Shown: positions 1-6,239 of the stretch, piece after piece | Layout: every line of letters begins with the position of its first letter | Position numbering within the stretch: position 1 is the stretch's first letter | Assembly (NCBI GenBank): GCA_937954195.1 | Contig: CALFYR010000743.1 | Span: 1-9,430 of the forward strand | DNA length: 9,430 nt | Origin: an uncultured Dehalococcoidia bacterium | GTDB taxonomy: Bacteria > Chloroflexota > Dehalococcoidia > Tepidiformales > Tepidiformaceae | Direction of reading: 5' to 3' | Position numbers and translations under genes: made by a program | Notes under the pieces: generated by a model | The model's input: only the letters and a program-made list of their open reading frames with translations | Database searches by the model: none | What the model was told of the DNA's origin: nothing

Positions 1-193
1 CCACTCGAACAACCCCGAAGCCCGCAATGGCGTCCACACCGGGCGCGGTTTCTGTTTCTTCCGCCCCGCCGCCGGAACCTCCCCGGAGCCGGCCCGCGAA
101 ACCTGGGCGAACGAGGACTTCGCGCCAACGATCTTCAGCCTGCTCGGCGTCCCCCCGCTCGACTCGTTCCAGGGACGGAGCGGCCTCGCATGA
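1..193 (+). CDS. Alkaline-phosphatase-superfamily hydrolase (type I phosphodiesterase-like), C-terminal fragment
   Basis: Reading from base 2, a frame is open from the left edge to the TGA at 191-193, giving about 63 C-terminal residues; the start lies outside the window. Two blocks are recognisable. NGVHTGRGFCFF resembles the late GxHxxxG element of the alkaline phosphatase superfamily, where the His (codon 35-37) is a metal ligand. It is followed by DFAPTIFSLLGVPPLDSFQGRSGL, the very common ending of type I phosphodiesterase, sulfatase and phosphoglycerate-mutase-like members (D-APT-LLG-P---GRSL; only the first 20 or so residues matter). Such enzymes hydrolyse phosphate or sulfate esters with two metal ions. 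The stop overlaps the next gene's start as ATGA (190-193), implying one operon with translational coupling. The substrate cannot be told. I see the motifs directly; the family assignment is by memory of the family and the subfamily is open. Confidence 0.72.
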   Translation, partial: HSNNPEARNGVHTGRGFCFFRPAAGTSPEPARETWANEDFAPTIFSLLGVPPLDSFQGRSGLA

Positions 194-1044
194 CCCCGCT
201 CCGCCTCGGCGTCATCGGCGCCGGCCAGGTGTGGCGGCGGCTCTATCAGCCGGCACTTCGGCGCACCAATGCGTTCGAAATCGCCGCCATCGCCGACCCC
301 GCCACGAACGGTGCGGCAACGTTCGAAACGCCCGAGCGCATGCTTGAGACGTCCACCTTCGATTGCGTGGCCGTCCTCAGCCCGCCGTCCCTCCACTCCG
401 AACACGTGCTGCGCTGCCTCGAACGCAACCTCCCCGTCCTCGTCGAAAAACCGCCGGCGCTCGCTACGACGGAACTCGACGCGTGGGTCGCCGCCGGGGG
501 CTCCTCCCTCGTCCGTCCAGCGTTCGCGAGGCGCTACTGGACCGCGTACCAGCACGCCGGACGCAACGGCCACGAATGGAAACTCGACCTCCAGACCAGC
601 CCCGCGTCCTGGGAAGCCGTCTCGGTCGATCCCGTCGCCCAGGACCTTCTCCCGCACGCAATCGACCTCGCGCGCTGGCTTAGCGGCGAAGAAATCACAT
701 CCCTCCGTGTCCTGGCGCGCGCTGATGATCACATCCGGGCTGAAGCCGCCCTTTCCGGGGGCGGAACGTTCTCCTGGAACGTCGCCCACGGCACCGCCTA
801 CCGGGAAGAACTCCGGCTCGATGGCCGCCGGCTCAAAACGTCCGAAAGCCTCACGGACAGGCTCCGGCAGCGCCTCCTCCGCCAACCTCCCCGCGACGTC
901 GCCGCCATCACCGCCATGCTCAACGACTGGGCGCTCGCCCTCGCCGGCGCCCACCCCACCCGCCTGCCGACCCTCGCCGATGCCCGCGCGAACGTCGATG
1001 CCATCGAACGCCTGCTCGCCGCGCCCATCGAGGAAGCCGCGTGA
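190..1044 (+). CDS. Gfo/Idh/MocA family NAD(P)-dependent oxidoreductase
   Basis: 284 aa. The N-terminus LRLGVIGAGQVWRRLYQPAL (residues 4-23) is a Rossmann dinucleotide-binding strand-turn-helix, and VEKPPA at 85-90 is the hallmark EKP motif of the Gfo/Idh/MocA family (K87 is the usual catalytic/cofactor Lys). QDLLPHAIDLARWL at 151-164 supplies the late D-x3-H-x2-D element (D152, H156, D159) typical of the family's C-terminal domain. These enzymes oxidise, reduce or epimerise sugars and nucleotide sugars in the cytoplasm. Two oddities: the third small residue of the GxGxx(G/A) loop is Trp (W15), and at 284 aa it is shorter than the usual 320-370, the C-terminal sheet seeming trimmed. The ATG is fixed by the 4-nt overlap with the gene before; its own stop overlaps the glycosyltransferase start (GTGA, 1041-1044). 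A sugar-modifying role in a glycan pathway is inferred from that neighbour. Confidence 0.88.
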   Translation: MTPLRLGVIGAGQVWRRLYQPALRRTNAFEIAAIADPATNGAATFETPERMLETSTFDCVAVLSPPSLHSEHVLRCLERNLPVLVEKPPALATTELDAWVAAGGSSLVRPAFARRYWTAYQHAGRNGHEWKLDLQTSPASWEAVSVDPVAQDLLPHAIDLARWLSGEEITSLRVLARADDHIRAEAALSGGGTFSWNVAHGTAYREELRLDGRRLKTSESLTDRLRQRLLRQPPRDVAAITAMLNDWALALAGAHPTRLPTLADARANVDAIERLLAAPIEEAA

Positions 1045-1997
1045 CCAGCCATACGGGGACCTCCGTGATCGTCCCCGTGAAAGACGACCCGCTCGTGTTC
1101 GAATGCGTCTCAAGCGTCATCGCCGCAGGCGCCACCGAGGTCATCGTTGTCGATAACGGGTCGAAACCGGAATTCAGCGAACAACTCCGCGCTCGCCTTC
1201 CCGAATCAGTCACTCTCCTCCGGGTCGATGAACCCGGCGTCTACCGCGCTCGCAACGCGGGCATCGAAGCCGCCACCGGCGAGGTCATCCTCTTTACCGA
1301 CGCCGATTGCGTCGTCGAACCGAATTGGGTTTCTGCTGCGCTCGAAGCCCTCGCCGCCGGCGCCGATATCGTCCAGGGCTTTTCCGGCGCCGCCCCGGAT
1401 GGGCGTGCGGCACGTTGGCTGCAGAGCCGCTACGAAGCCCACCTCCACCGCCTCCAACCCGGCGACGCCACCGAAACCGACACCCGCAACATGGCTGTCC
1501 GCCGGCCCGTCTTCGATGCGCTCCGCTTTAACCCGGATTACCGCCGGGTTGGCGATACCGAGTTCGGCCTCCTGGCCGAACGAGCGGGCTTCCGCGTCGC
1601 CTATGCACCAGCAATGCGCGTCCTCCATGCCCACGACGGCGACCTGCGCGTCTTCGCGGCCAAGCAGATCTGCCACGGCTGGGGCGCCCAGCGCCTGATG
1701 CAGGAGCACCCCGAAATCGAGTGGCACGGCGGCCACCTCAAACTCGTAGCACGCGTCAGCGACCGCCTCTCGCGCATGCGCCGGCTCCGGCCGCTCGCCG
1801 GACTCTTCCGCTGGCTCGCGGTCACCGGGGCCAGCCTCCTCCAGCGCTCACCCAACTGGCTCCCGGACCGCGCCGCCATCCTCGCCCTGACGGCGATCGA
1901 TAAGCTCGCTGCTCTCAGCGGCCACATCTCCTACCGCCCGGGCACCCCCGAACCATCCCCCTCCGAAATCCTCAACCGCCAACTCCCCCGCGACTAA
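1041..1997 (+). CDS. Family 2 glycosyltransferase (GT-A fold)
   Basis: 318 aa starting at GTG 1041. Seen in order: the nucleotide-binding strand SVIVPVKDD (8-16), VIVVDNGS (34-41), the R-RNAGI-AATGEVILFTDADC block (69-90) with the metal-binding DxD as D87-A88-D89, the acceptor-side TRNMAVRR (148-155), and GDTEFGLLAERAGF (171-184) with the D172/E174 pair expected for the catalytic base region. The Pfam Glycos_transf_2 domain thus spans roughly 7-210. Residues 211-318 are a basic helical tail with moderately hydrophobic stretches (251-265, 278-293) that might associate with the membrane; no clear multi-pass anchor is seen. It would transfer a sugar from a nucleotide sugar to a lipid-linked or surface glycan. 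The start is set by the GTGA overlap with the oxidoreductase, so it is the last gene of a coupled trio. The sugar and acceptor are unknown. Confidence 0.93.
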   Translation: MTSHTGTSVIVPVKDDPLVFECVSSVIAAGATEVIVVDNGSKPEFSEQLRARLPESVTLLRVDEPGVYRARNAGIEAATGEVILFTDADCVVEPNWVSAALEALAAGADIVQGFSGAAPDGRAARWLQSRYEAHLHRLQPGDATETDTRNMAVRRPVFDALRFNPDYRRVGDTEFGLLAERAGFRVAYAPAMRVLHAHDGDLRVFAAKQICHGWGAQRLMQEHPEIEWHGGHLKLVARVSDRLSRMRRLRPLAGLFRWLAVTGASLLQRSPNWLPDRAAILALTAIDKLAALSGHISYRPGTPEPSPSEILNRQLPRD

Positions 1998-2024
1998 ACC
2001 ATGCCCCGCCCTCGCGCGAACCGG

Positions 2025-2030
2025 TACCCT
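2025..2030 (+). promoter_or_regulatory. Candidate -10 element TACCCT for the cupin gene
   Basis: TACCCT sits in a 55-bp gap after the glycosyltransferase. A start of transcription about 7 nt downstream (about 2037-2038) would leave a leader of only about 15 nt beginning almost at the Shine-Dalgarno. The sequence CCGGTACCC (2021-2029) recurs exactly at 7870-7878 before mrpA. No convincing -35 is visible. Inferred only. Confidence 0.35.
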
Positions 2031-2039
2031 TGCATCTCC

Positions 2040-2048
2040 AGGAGGTGA
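2040..2048 (+). promoter_or_regulatory. Perfect Shine-Dalgarno (AGGAGGTGA) of the cupin gene
   Basis: AGGAGGTGA is a full 9-nt complement to the usual 16S rRNA 3' end. Its GGAGG core ends 7 nt before the GTG at 2053, which fixes that start codon. It stands out because the other genes here start by 4-nt overlaps or with no clear Shine-Dalgarno. Confidence 0.85.
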
Positions 2049-2052
2049 CCGA

Positions 2053-2499
2053 GTGCAGGGACACGCGAACATCGTCCGCCAGGGGGAAGGTGTCAGGTTC
2101 CCGGTCGGACCAACGCTGATCACTACCAAACTCGGCTCGGAACAAACGGGCCGAATGTTCCTGGCAGAGCACCAGCTCCCCGCGGGATTTGCCGGCCCTC
2201 CCCCTCACACCCACGGTAAAATGGACCACCTCTTCTACGTCCTCAACGGCCGCGCCCGATTCGTCGCGGACCGGGAGGAGTACGTGGCCGGCCCGGGAGA
2301 CGTTGCCTTCCTTCCACGTGGCGTCCCGCACACCTTCGGAAACGCCGGCGACGAGATCGCCCGAATCCTTGAGTTCAACGTCCCGGGCGGCTTCGACCGC
2401 TACTACGCCGAACTCGCCGAAGCTTTCCCGCCCGGCAGCGATGTCCAGCCGGCAATGGTGAGGGAGATCATGGCCCGGCATGGCATCTCCCCCGCATGA
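2053..2499 (+). CDS. Small single-domain cupin protein
   Basis: 148 aa from a GTG with an excellent ribosome binding site. It is a single cupin barrel (Cupin_2 type). Motif 1 is GPPPHTHGKMDHLFYVLNG (48-66), with metal ligands H52 and H54; the position usually held by Glu is His (H59), next to D58. Motif 2 is GPGDVAFLPRGVPHTFGN (80-97), with H93 as the last ligand and the canonical PxGxxHxxxN ending. So a three- or four-His metal site is likely. A helical tail (FDRYYAELAEAF, 114-125, then to 148) follows the barrel, as in many quercetinase-like cupins. Function may be a small metal-dependent dioxygenase, isomerase or ligand sensor; nothing in the sequence decides. It is separated by 55 bp from the glycosyltransferase and 75 bp from the membrane protein, so it may be transcribed on its own. 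Confidence 0.9.
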   Translation: MQGHANIVRQGEGVRFPVGPTLITTKLGSEQTGRMFLAEHQLPAGFAGPPPHTHGKMDHLFYVLNGRARFVADREEYVAGPGDVAFLPRGVPHTFGNAGDEIARILEFNVPGGFDRYYAELAEAFPPGSDVQPAMVREIMARHGISPA

Positions 2500-2562
2500 G
2501 GGTGCACTCGAGGTGCTTCCGCCCCGTGACTTTGGTCGCATCCACACCCCACCACCACAACG

Positions 2563-2573
2563 CACCCTACCCC
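2563..2573 (+). promoter_or_regulatory. Candidate leaderless -10 region before the NnrS-like gene
   Basis: CACCCTACCCC ends one base before the base preceding ATG 2575. If CACCCT (2563-2568) acts as the -10, the 6-nt gap to the ATG puts the transcription start at the start codon. This would explain the absence of any Shine-Dalgarno. It is similar to TACCCT at 2025 and TACCCC at 7874. Inference from spacing and similarity only. Confidence 0.3.
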
Positions 2574-2574
2574 A

Positions 2575-3888
2575 ATGAACCCCCGGCACGAAGGCATCTC
2601 GCTCCCCGTCGTCCAGCCCCCGGTCGCCCGCGCCCCGCGCCCGGCCTTGCCCCGCCGCACCTGGCTCTTCGCCGCATGGATGGGCGTTGCCGCCGCAGTC
2701 GCCGCCCTGTTCGGGCTGGTCCTCGGCATCCTTGCCGCCACGGAAGCCGGCATTGGCGCCACGCACTGGTCCGAGGTGGTGCAGGCGCACGGCCGCGTCC
2801 AGCTTTTCGGGTTCGCCGCGCCCTTCGCGGTCGCCCTCGCCCTCGAATTCCTCCCGCGCCTCAACCAGCAGCCCGCTGTCCCCGCTCGCACCCGGCTGGC
2901 GCTGCCTGCTCTCCTGCTCGCCGGCTCGCTGGCGATGGCCGCCGCCCAACTCTGGGAACCGTCCTTCGCCGTGCTCGGCGCCGTTGGTGTCGTCGCCTTC
3001 GTGGCCGGCGCCGCCTGGTTCGCCGTCCTTGCCGGGTGGTTCCCTTCCGCACGCCCCATCGCCATCGACCCCCAGCCCCTCTTCTTCCGCGCTGCCGGTG
3101 CCTGGCTCGCGATGACCGCCATCCTCGCCGGCTGGGCGTTCGCCACCGCCGAAAGCGCCATCCTTCCGCTCGACCTCTCCCGCGGCATCGCCGAAACCTT
3201 CCTGCGCGGCTTCATCATGCTCCTCATCGCCGCCGTGGGCCTGCGGGCCTTCCCCGGCCATCTCGGCCTCCACCCGATGAGCGCCACGCACCAGCGGCTC
3301 ACGTTCGCCGGCTTCAACGCCGCCATCGCCCTGTGGCTTGCCGCCGCCGGACTCGGCTCCCTCGAAGAGGTCCGTCCCCTCGTCCGCATCGCCGACCTCA
3401 TGTTCGCCGCCACGATGCTCGGGTTCACGTACGCCCTGGGGCTCTCAGCATCCGCGCGATGGCGAAGGGGCCAGCCGCGCTACGCCACCCTGATCCCGCT
3501 CGCCTGGCTCGGTGCGGTCGCCTTCGCCCTCCTCCTTATCGTCGAAGCCGTCCTCGGCCCGGACCCTTCGCTCTACCGCGATGGCGCGCTCCGCCACGTG
3601 TTCATGCTCGGCTTCATGGCCCCGCTCATGCTCGCCATGGCCCATATCGTGCTCGAACGCTTCGGCACCGGGCACATCCCGTGGCAGAACCTGCTCACCT
3701 TCGCCTTCGTCGCGGTTTTCGTGGCCTGGCCGCTCCGGACGGCGCCGGTGCTCTTCTCCGATGCGCCGTCGTCCCTCGATCAGGCCTTTCTCGGCATTGC
3801 CGGTGGATTGACCGCTATCGGCTTCGCCTCAACCGCCGCCGTCTGCCTCCGGACCGCCCGGGAAGTTCGACACCAGCACCGTTCGTAG
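2575..3888 (+). CDS. NnrS-like / heme-copper-type 12-helix membrane protein
   Basis: 437 aa. After a proline-rich cytoplasmic N-terminus (1-29) there are about 12 hydrophobic segments, roughly 30-55, 74-95, 107-125, 131-155, 173-192, 207-225, 244-261, 273-292, 304-328, 340-360, 371-388 and 403-425. Helix 2 begins VQAHGRVQLFGFAAPF (69-84) and helix 10 has LRHVFMLGFMAPLMLAMAHIV (339-359, read as R340-H341...H357), resembling the H-x-H/QxxG and HAxxxGF...GM repeats of the NnrS family, membrane proteins linked to nitric oxide metabolism. H72, H341 and H357 are candidate heme or metal ligands. No Shine-Dalgarno is present; the ATG lies a few bases after a CACCCTACCC run, suggesting a leaderless message. 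A stop in the same frame at 2527-2529 leaves this ATG as the only reasonable start. No denitrification gene is nearby, so a nitric oxide role is unproven. Membrane topology is sure; the family is likely. Confidence 0.7.
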   Translation: MNPRHEGISLPVVQPPVARAPRPALPRRTWLFAAWMGVAAAVAALFGLVLGILAATEAGIGATHWSEVVQAHGRVQLFGFAAPFAVALALEFLPRLNQQPAVPARTRLALPALLLAGSLAMAAAQLWEPSFAVLGAVGVVAFVAGAAWFAVLAGWFPSARPIAIDPQPLFFRAAGAWLAMTAILAGWAFATAESAILPLDLSRGIAETFLRGFIMLLIAAVGLRAFPGHLGLHPMSATHQRLTFAGFNAAIALWLAAAGLGSLEEVRPLVRIADLMFAATMLGFTYALGLSASARWRRGQPRYATLIPLAWLGAVAFALLLIVEAVLGPDPSLYRDGALRHVFMLGFMAPLMLAMAHIVLERFGTGHIPWQNLLTFAFVAVFVAWPLRTAPVLFSDAPSSLDQAFLGIAGGLTAIGFASTAAVCLRTAREVRHQHRS

Positions 3889-3897
3889 GATTCCGTC

Positions 3898-3926
3898 TTG
3901 TTAACGAATGCCATTCGGAGTTAACA
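3898..3926 (+). promoter_or_regulatory. Candidate promoter of the phosphotransferase gene
   Basis: TTGTTA (3898-3903) and TTAACA (3921-3926) are separated by 17 bp, right for sigma-70 type -35/-10 boxes although both are imperfect. This is the most AT-rich stretch in the left half of the window. A start near 3933 would give a leader of about 22 nt carrying AGGA (3943-3946), which supports ATG 3955 as the start codon. The spacer holds the palindrome listed separately. Confidence 0.4.
3900..3925. promoter_or_regulatory. Imperfect palindrome, possible operator
   Basis: A 13-bp core, CGAATG-C-CATTCG (3905-3917), is a perfect inverted repeat with a 1-nt centre. It is flanked by GTTAAC on both sides (3900-3905 and 3920-3925), itself palindromic. 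The right arm is two bases longer than the left, so the halves are GTTAACGAATG and, on the other strand, GTTAACTCCGAATG. It overlaps the candidate promoter spacer, the classical position for a repressor site. It is too weak and lacks a T-run to be a good intrinsic terminator for the gene before it. Confidence 0.45.
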
Positions 3927-3954
3927 TCCCCCATCCCGCGGCAGGATGGCCAAA

Positions 3955-5067
3955 ATGGCAACGCCAACGCTCCCCACAATCCCTGGCAGCATCAACGAAC
4001 TCACCGCCGAATGGCTCGAAATGGCCCTCCAGCGAAAAGCCCCTGGCTGCCGCGTCGAATCCATCGCAGTCCAGCGCATCGGGGAAGGCGTCGGCTTCCT
4101 CGGCGAACTCGCCCGCGTTGGCATCGTCTACAGCAACAACCCGGCCGGCACGGCCCCGTCCTCCGTCATCGTCAAACTCCCCACCAACGTCCCCGAACCC
4201 CGCGGTATGGCCGCCGCAATGGGCTTCTACGAACGCGAAATCGGCTTCTACCGCGAATTCAGCCACCAGGCCGGCCCCCGCGTTCCCGAGTGCTACTTCG
4301 TCGACGATGACCCGGCCACCGCCGGCTTCGTCCTCGTGATGGAAGACTTCCCGGGGGCCCAGGCGGGCGACCAGCTCGCTTCCTGCACCGACGACCAGGC
4401 CCGCCTCGCCGTACGCGAACTCGCCAAGCTCCACGCCCGCTGGTGGCAATCACCCGACCTCGATCGCTACGCCTGGCTCCCCAACAAGGACCACCCGTTC
4501 ATCCAGATCCTTAAGGGCATGCACCAGCAGTTCCTCCCCGTCTTCGAAGAACAGTGGGCGCCTCGCTTCGACCCCATGGTCCTCCGCCTTGGTCGCGGTC
4601 TCGCCGAGAAGTACGACGCCTACTTCGAAACGTTGATGACGATGCCGCTCACCCTCGCCCACCAGGACTACCGCCTCGATAACCTCCTCTTCGGTGAGCC
4701 CGGCACGCCCGAAGAACTCGTCGTCCTCGATTGGCAGTTGCTCCAGCAAAACACCGGCCTCACCGATCTCCAGTACTTCATCGCCGGCAACCTCCGAAGC
4801 GATGCCCGTAAGCGCCTAACCGGCGAGCTGCTCGACCTCTACTACGAAGGTCTCCGCCAGGGCGGCGTCAAGGACTACACGTTCGAACACTGCAAGGACG
4901 ACTTCGTCCGGGCCTCCGCGGTCCTCGGCTTCTACGTCGTCACCGGCACCGCAACCATCAACCCGGACGCCTACGCCGAGCGTGGTCACGACCTGATCGA
5001 GCTGCTTTTCGGGTCACTCTGCGACGCCATCGTCGAATACGAAGCCGAACGCTGGCTCCCCGCCTAA
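3955..5067 (+). CDS. Aminoglycoside phosphotransferase / ecdysteroid-kinase-like phosphotransferase
   Basis: 370 aa from ATG 3955; an in-frame ATG at 3946 would add three residues, but AGGA at 3943-3946 sits 8 nt before 3955 and cannot serve 3946. Kinase-like fold seen in order: IGEGVGFLGELARVGIVY (about 43-60) as the ATP loop, VIVKLP (71-76) with the ATP-binding Lys K74, the YEREIGFYREF helix (92-102), FVLVMEDF hinge (125-132), then the Brenner box AHQDYRLDNLLF (235-246) with H236, D238 and N243, and VVLDWQ (256-261) with D259 as the second metal ligand. The usual HGD is HQD here. The length and the YEREIxFY and LDWQ signatures fit the DUF1679/EcKinase-like branch, not true antibiotic-modifying enzymes. 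It probably phosphorylates a small hydroxylated molecule; the substrate is unknown. Its stop overlaps the convergent MFS stop by 4 nt. Confidence 0.9.
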   Translation: MATPTLPTIPGSINELTAEWLEMALQRKAPGCRVESIAVQRIGEGVGFLGELARVGIVYSNNPAGTAPSSVIVKLPTNVPEPRGMAAAMGFYEREIGFYREFSHQAGPRVPECYFVDDDPATAGFVLVMEDFPGAQAGDQLASCTDDQARLAVRELAKLHARWWQSPDLDRYAWLPNKDHPFIQILKGMHQQFLPVFEEQWAPRFDPMVLRLGRGLAEKYDAYFETLMTMPLTLAHQDYRLDNLLFGEPGTPEELVVLDWQLLQQNTGLTDLQYFIAGNLRSDARKRLTGELLDLYYEGLRQGGVKDYTFEHCKDDFVRASAVLGFYVVTGTATINPDAYAERGHDLIELLFGSLCDAIVEYEAERWLPA

Positions 5068-6239
5068 GCCACCCGTCGCGGCCCCGGACGCTCGGTCCGG
5101 GGCGCGGCCCACGCCAGCGCAAGCGCCACCAGGCACAACACCGCCGTCAGCGCGATGCCCGTCGTCGCCCCGGATTCGACGATGAGCCGGCCCTGCGCCC
5201 ACGGGAAGAACACCCCGCCCGCATTGCCCACCGTCACCATCGCCGCCGGCGCGCCACCACCGGAACGCTGCGAAACGATGCTGATAGCCGCAGGCCAGAT
5301 CGGCCCGAAGAACAGCCCCGTCGCGAACGCGCAGGCCACCGCCAGCGCGAACACCTCGTTCGCCGCCGCCACGCCCGCACTGCTGACCATCCCCGCCGCC
5401 ACCGAGCCGATCAGTACGGTCCGCGGCGACCACCCGGCAGCGAACAGCCGCCCCGAGATAACGCGGCCCACCATCAGCGCGCCCCAGTATCCGGAGGTCA
5501 CCAGCCCTCCCGTGAAGATGCCCGCATCGAACTCCTGCTCCGAATACGACGCCACCCACGACCCAAGCCCGAACTCGGCGCCCACGTACAGGAACAGGAC
5601 CGCCCCCATGAACCACGCGATCGCACCCGCCGGTATCGTCCGGCGCGCCTCGTGGTCCGCATCCGAAGCCGGGGGCGGCGACGGCGTAGTGCCCAGCAGC
5701 AGCGCCACCACCAGAACCAGCACCGCAATCCCCGGGAACACTACCGCCCGCGCGTCGCCATCCAGCGCGAACACACCGCCGGCCCACAACGGTCCGCAGA
5801 TTGCGCCAATCGCGAAGTACACGTTCAGCCGGTTGATGCCGCGTGCGACGTCATCGCTCGCACGCGCGACCACCGTGTGTACGCCGGCCACCAGCAACCC
5901 ATCGCCCACACCCGTCACCAGCACCGAACCGAGCGCCGTCGCCCACCTGCCCGCGAACCCAAGACTCACGCACCCTGCTGCGACCAGCACCAGCCCGGCC
6001 ACCGCCAGCAGCCGCGGGTCTCGCGTGTGCAGCCGCGCCGCCACCATCGCCGAGGCCGTGATCGAACCGAGGAACAGCAGCGTCACCAGCAAACCGGCCC
6101 GGTCCAGCGAAACACCGAAGTCCCCGGCCAGCGTGCTCAGCGATGGCCCGAACGACGTGGAATACACCCCCGTCGTGAACAACCCGAGGCATGCCGCGAA
6201 CTCCAGGCGTGCGGCCGAATAGCCGCGGCCGCTCGTCAC
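5064..6239 (-). CDS. Major facilitator superfamily transporter (FHS/FucP-like)
   Basis: 391 aa with about 12 membrane helices in two bundles split by a hydrophilic loop at about 184-203 (TTPSPPPASDADHEARRT). The first helix begins near residue 13 and no signal peptide is expected. GVGDGLLVAGVHTVVAR (110-126) and RLNVYFAIGAICGPLWAG (137-154) occupy the places of the GxGxG and LNxxxGxGxxxGP elements of MFS sugar permeases, and YVGAEFGLGSWVASY (218-232) matches the Y-G-E--LG-W---Y start of the second half in the fucose:H+ (FHS) family. The ligand could be a sugar, a peptide or a drug-like molecule; no residue settles this. GTG at 6239 is chosen because it overlaps the upstream hydrolase stop (GTGA, 6236-6239), with GAAGG just before it. 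Third positions are G-rich, unlike the plus-strand genes. Confidence 0.88.
   Translation of the reverse strand: MTSGRGYSAARLEFAACLGLFTTGVYSTSFGPSLSTLAGDFGVSLDRAGLLVTLLFLGSITASAMVAARLHTRDPRLLAVAGLVLVAAGCVSLGFAGRWATALGSVLVTGVGDGLLVAGVHTVVARASDDVARGINRLNVYFAIGAICGPLWAGGVFALDGDARAVVFPGIAVLVLVVALLLGTTPSPPPASDADHEARRTIPAGAIAWFMGAVLFLYVGAEFGLGSWVASYSEQEFDAGIFTGGLVTSGYWGALMVGRVISGRLFAAGWSPRTVLIGSVAAGMVSSAGVAAANEVFALAVACAFATGLFFGPIWPAAISIVSQRSGGGAPAAMVTVGNAGGVFFPWAQGRLIVESGATTGIALTAVLCLVALALAWAAPRTERPGPRRVA
5082..5102. terminator. Perfect 8-bp hairpin at the convergent gene ends
   Basis: CCCCGGAC (5082-5089) and GTCCGGGG (5095-5102) form a perfect 8-bp, nearly all GC stem with a 5-nt loop. It starts 15 nt past the phosphotransferase stop and lies in the last codons of the MFS gene. 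As it can form on either transcript it may act as a shared 3' end. There is no T-tract on either side, so it is not a canonical intrinsic terminator. Confidence 0.4.

Noticed and set aside
2504..2516. GCAC/GTGC inverted repeat after the cupin stop as a terminator
   Set aside because: Only a 4-bp stem and no T-run.
1972..3291. 439-aa minus-strand open frame opposite the cupin and NnrS-like genes
   Set aside because: Gly/Glu/Asp-rich product without a recognisable fold, covering two real genes on the other strand.
3946..3954. ATG 3946 as the phosphotransferase start
   Set aside because: The AGGA overlaps this ATG, while it is well spaced for ATG 3955; the difference is three residues.
2496..4310. 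604-aa plus-strand open frame over the NnrS-like gene
   Set aside because: Arg/Pro/His-rich out-of-frame reading of a clear membrane protein; it also runs into the phosphotransferase.
5155..6222. 355-aa plus-strand open frame opposite the MFS gene
   Set aside because: Pro/Ala/Ser/Thr-rich low-complexity product, typical antisense shadow of membrane-protein codons.
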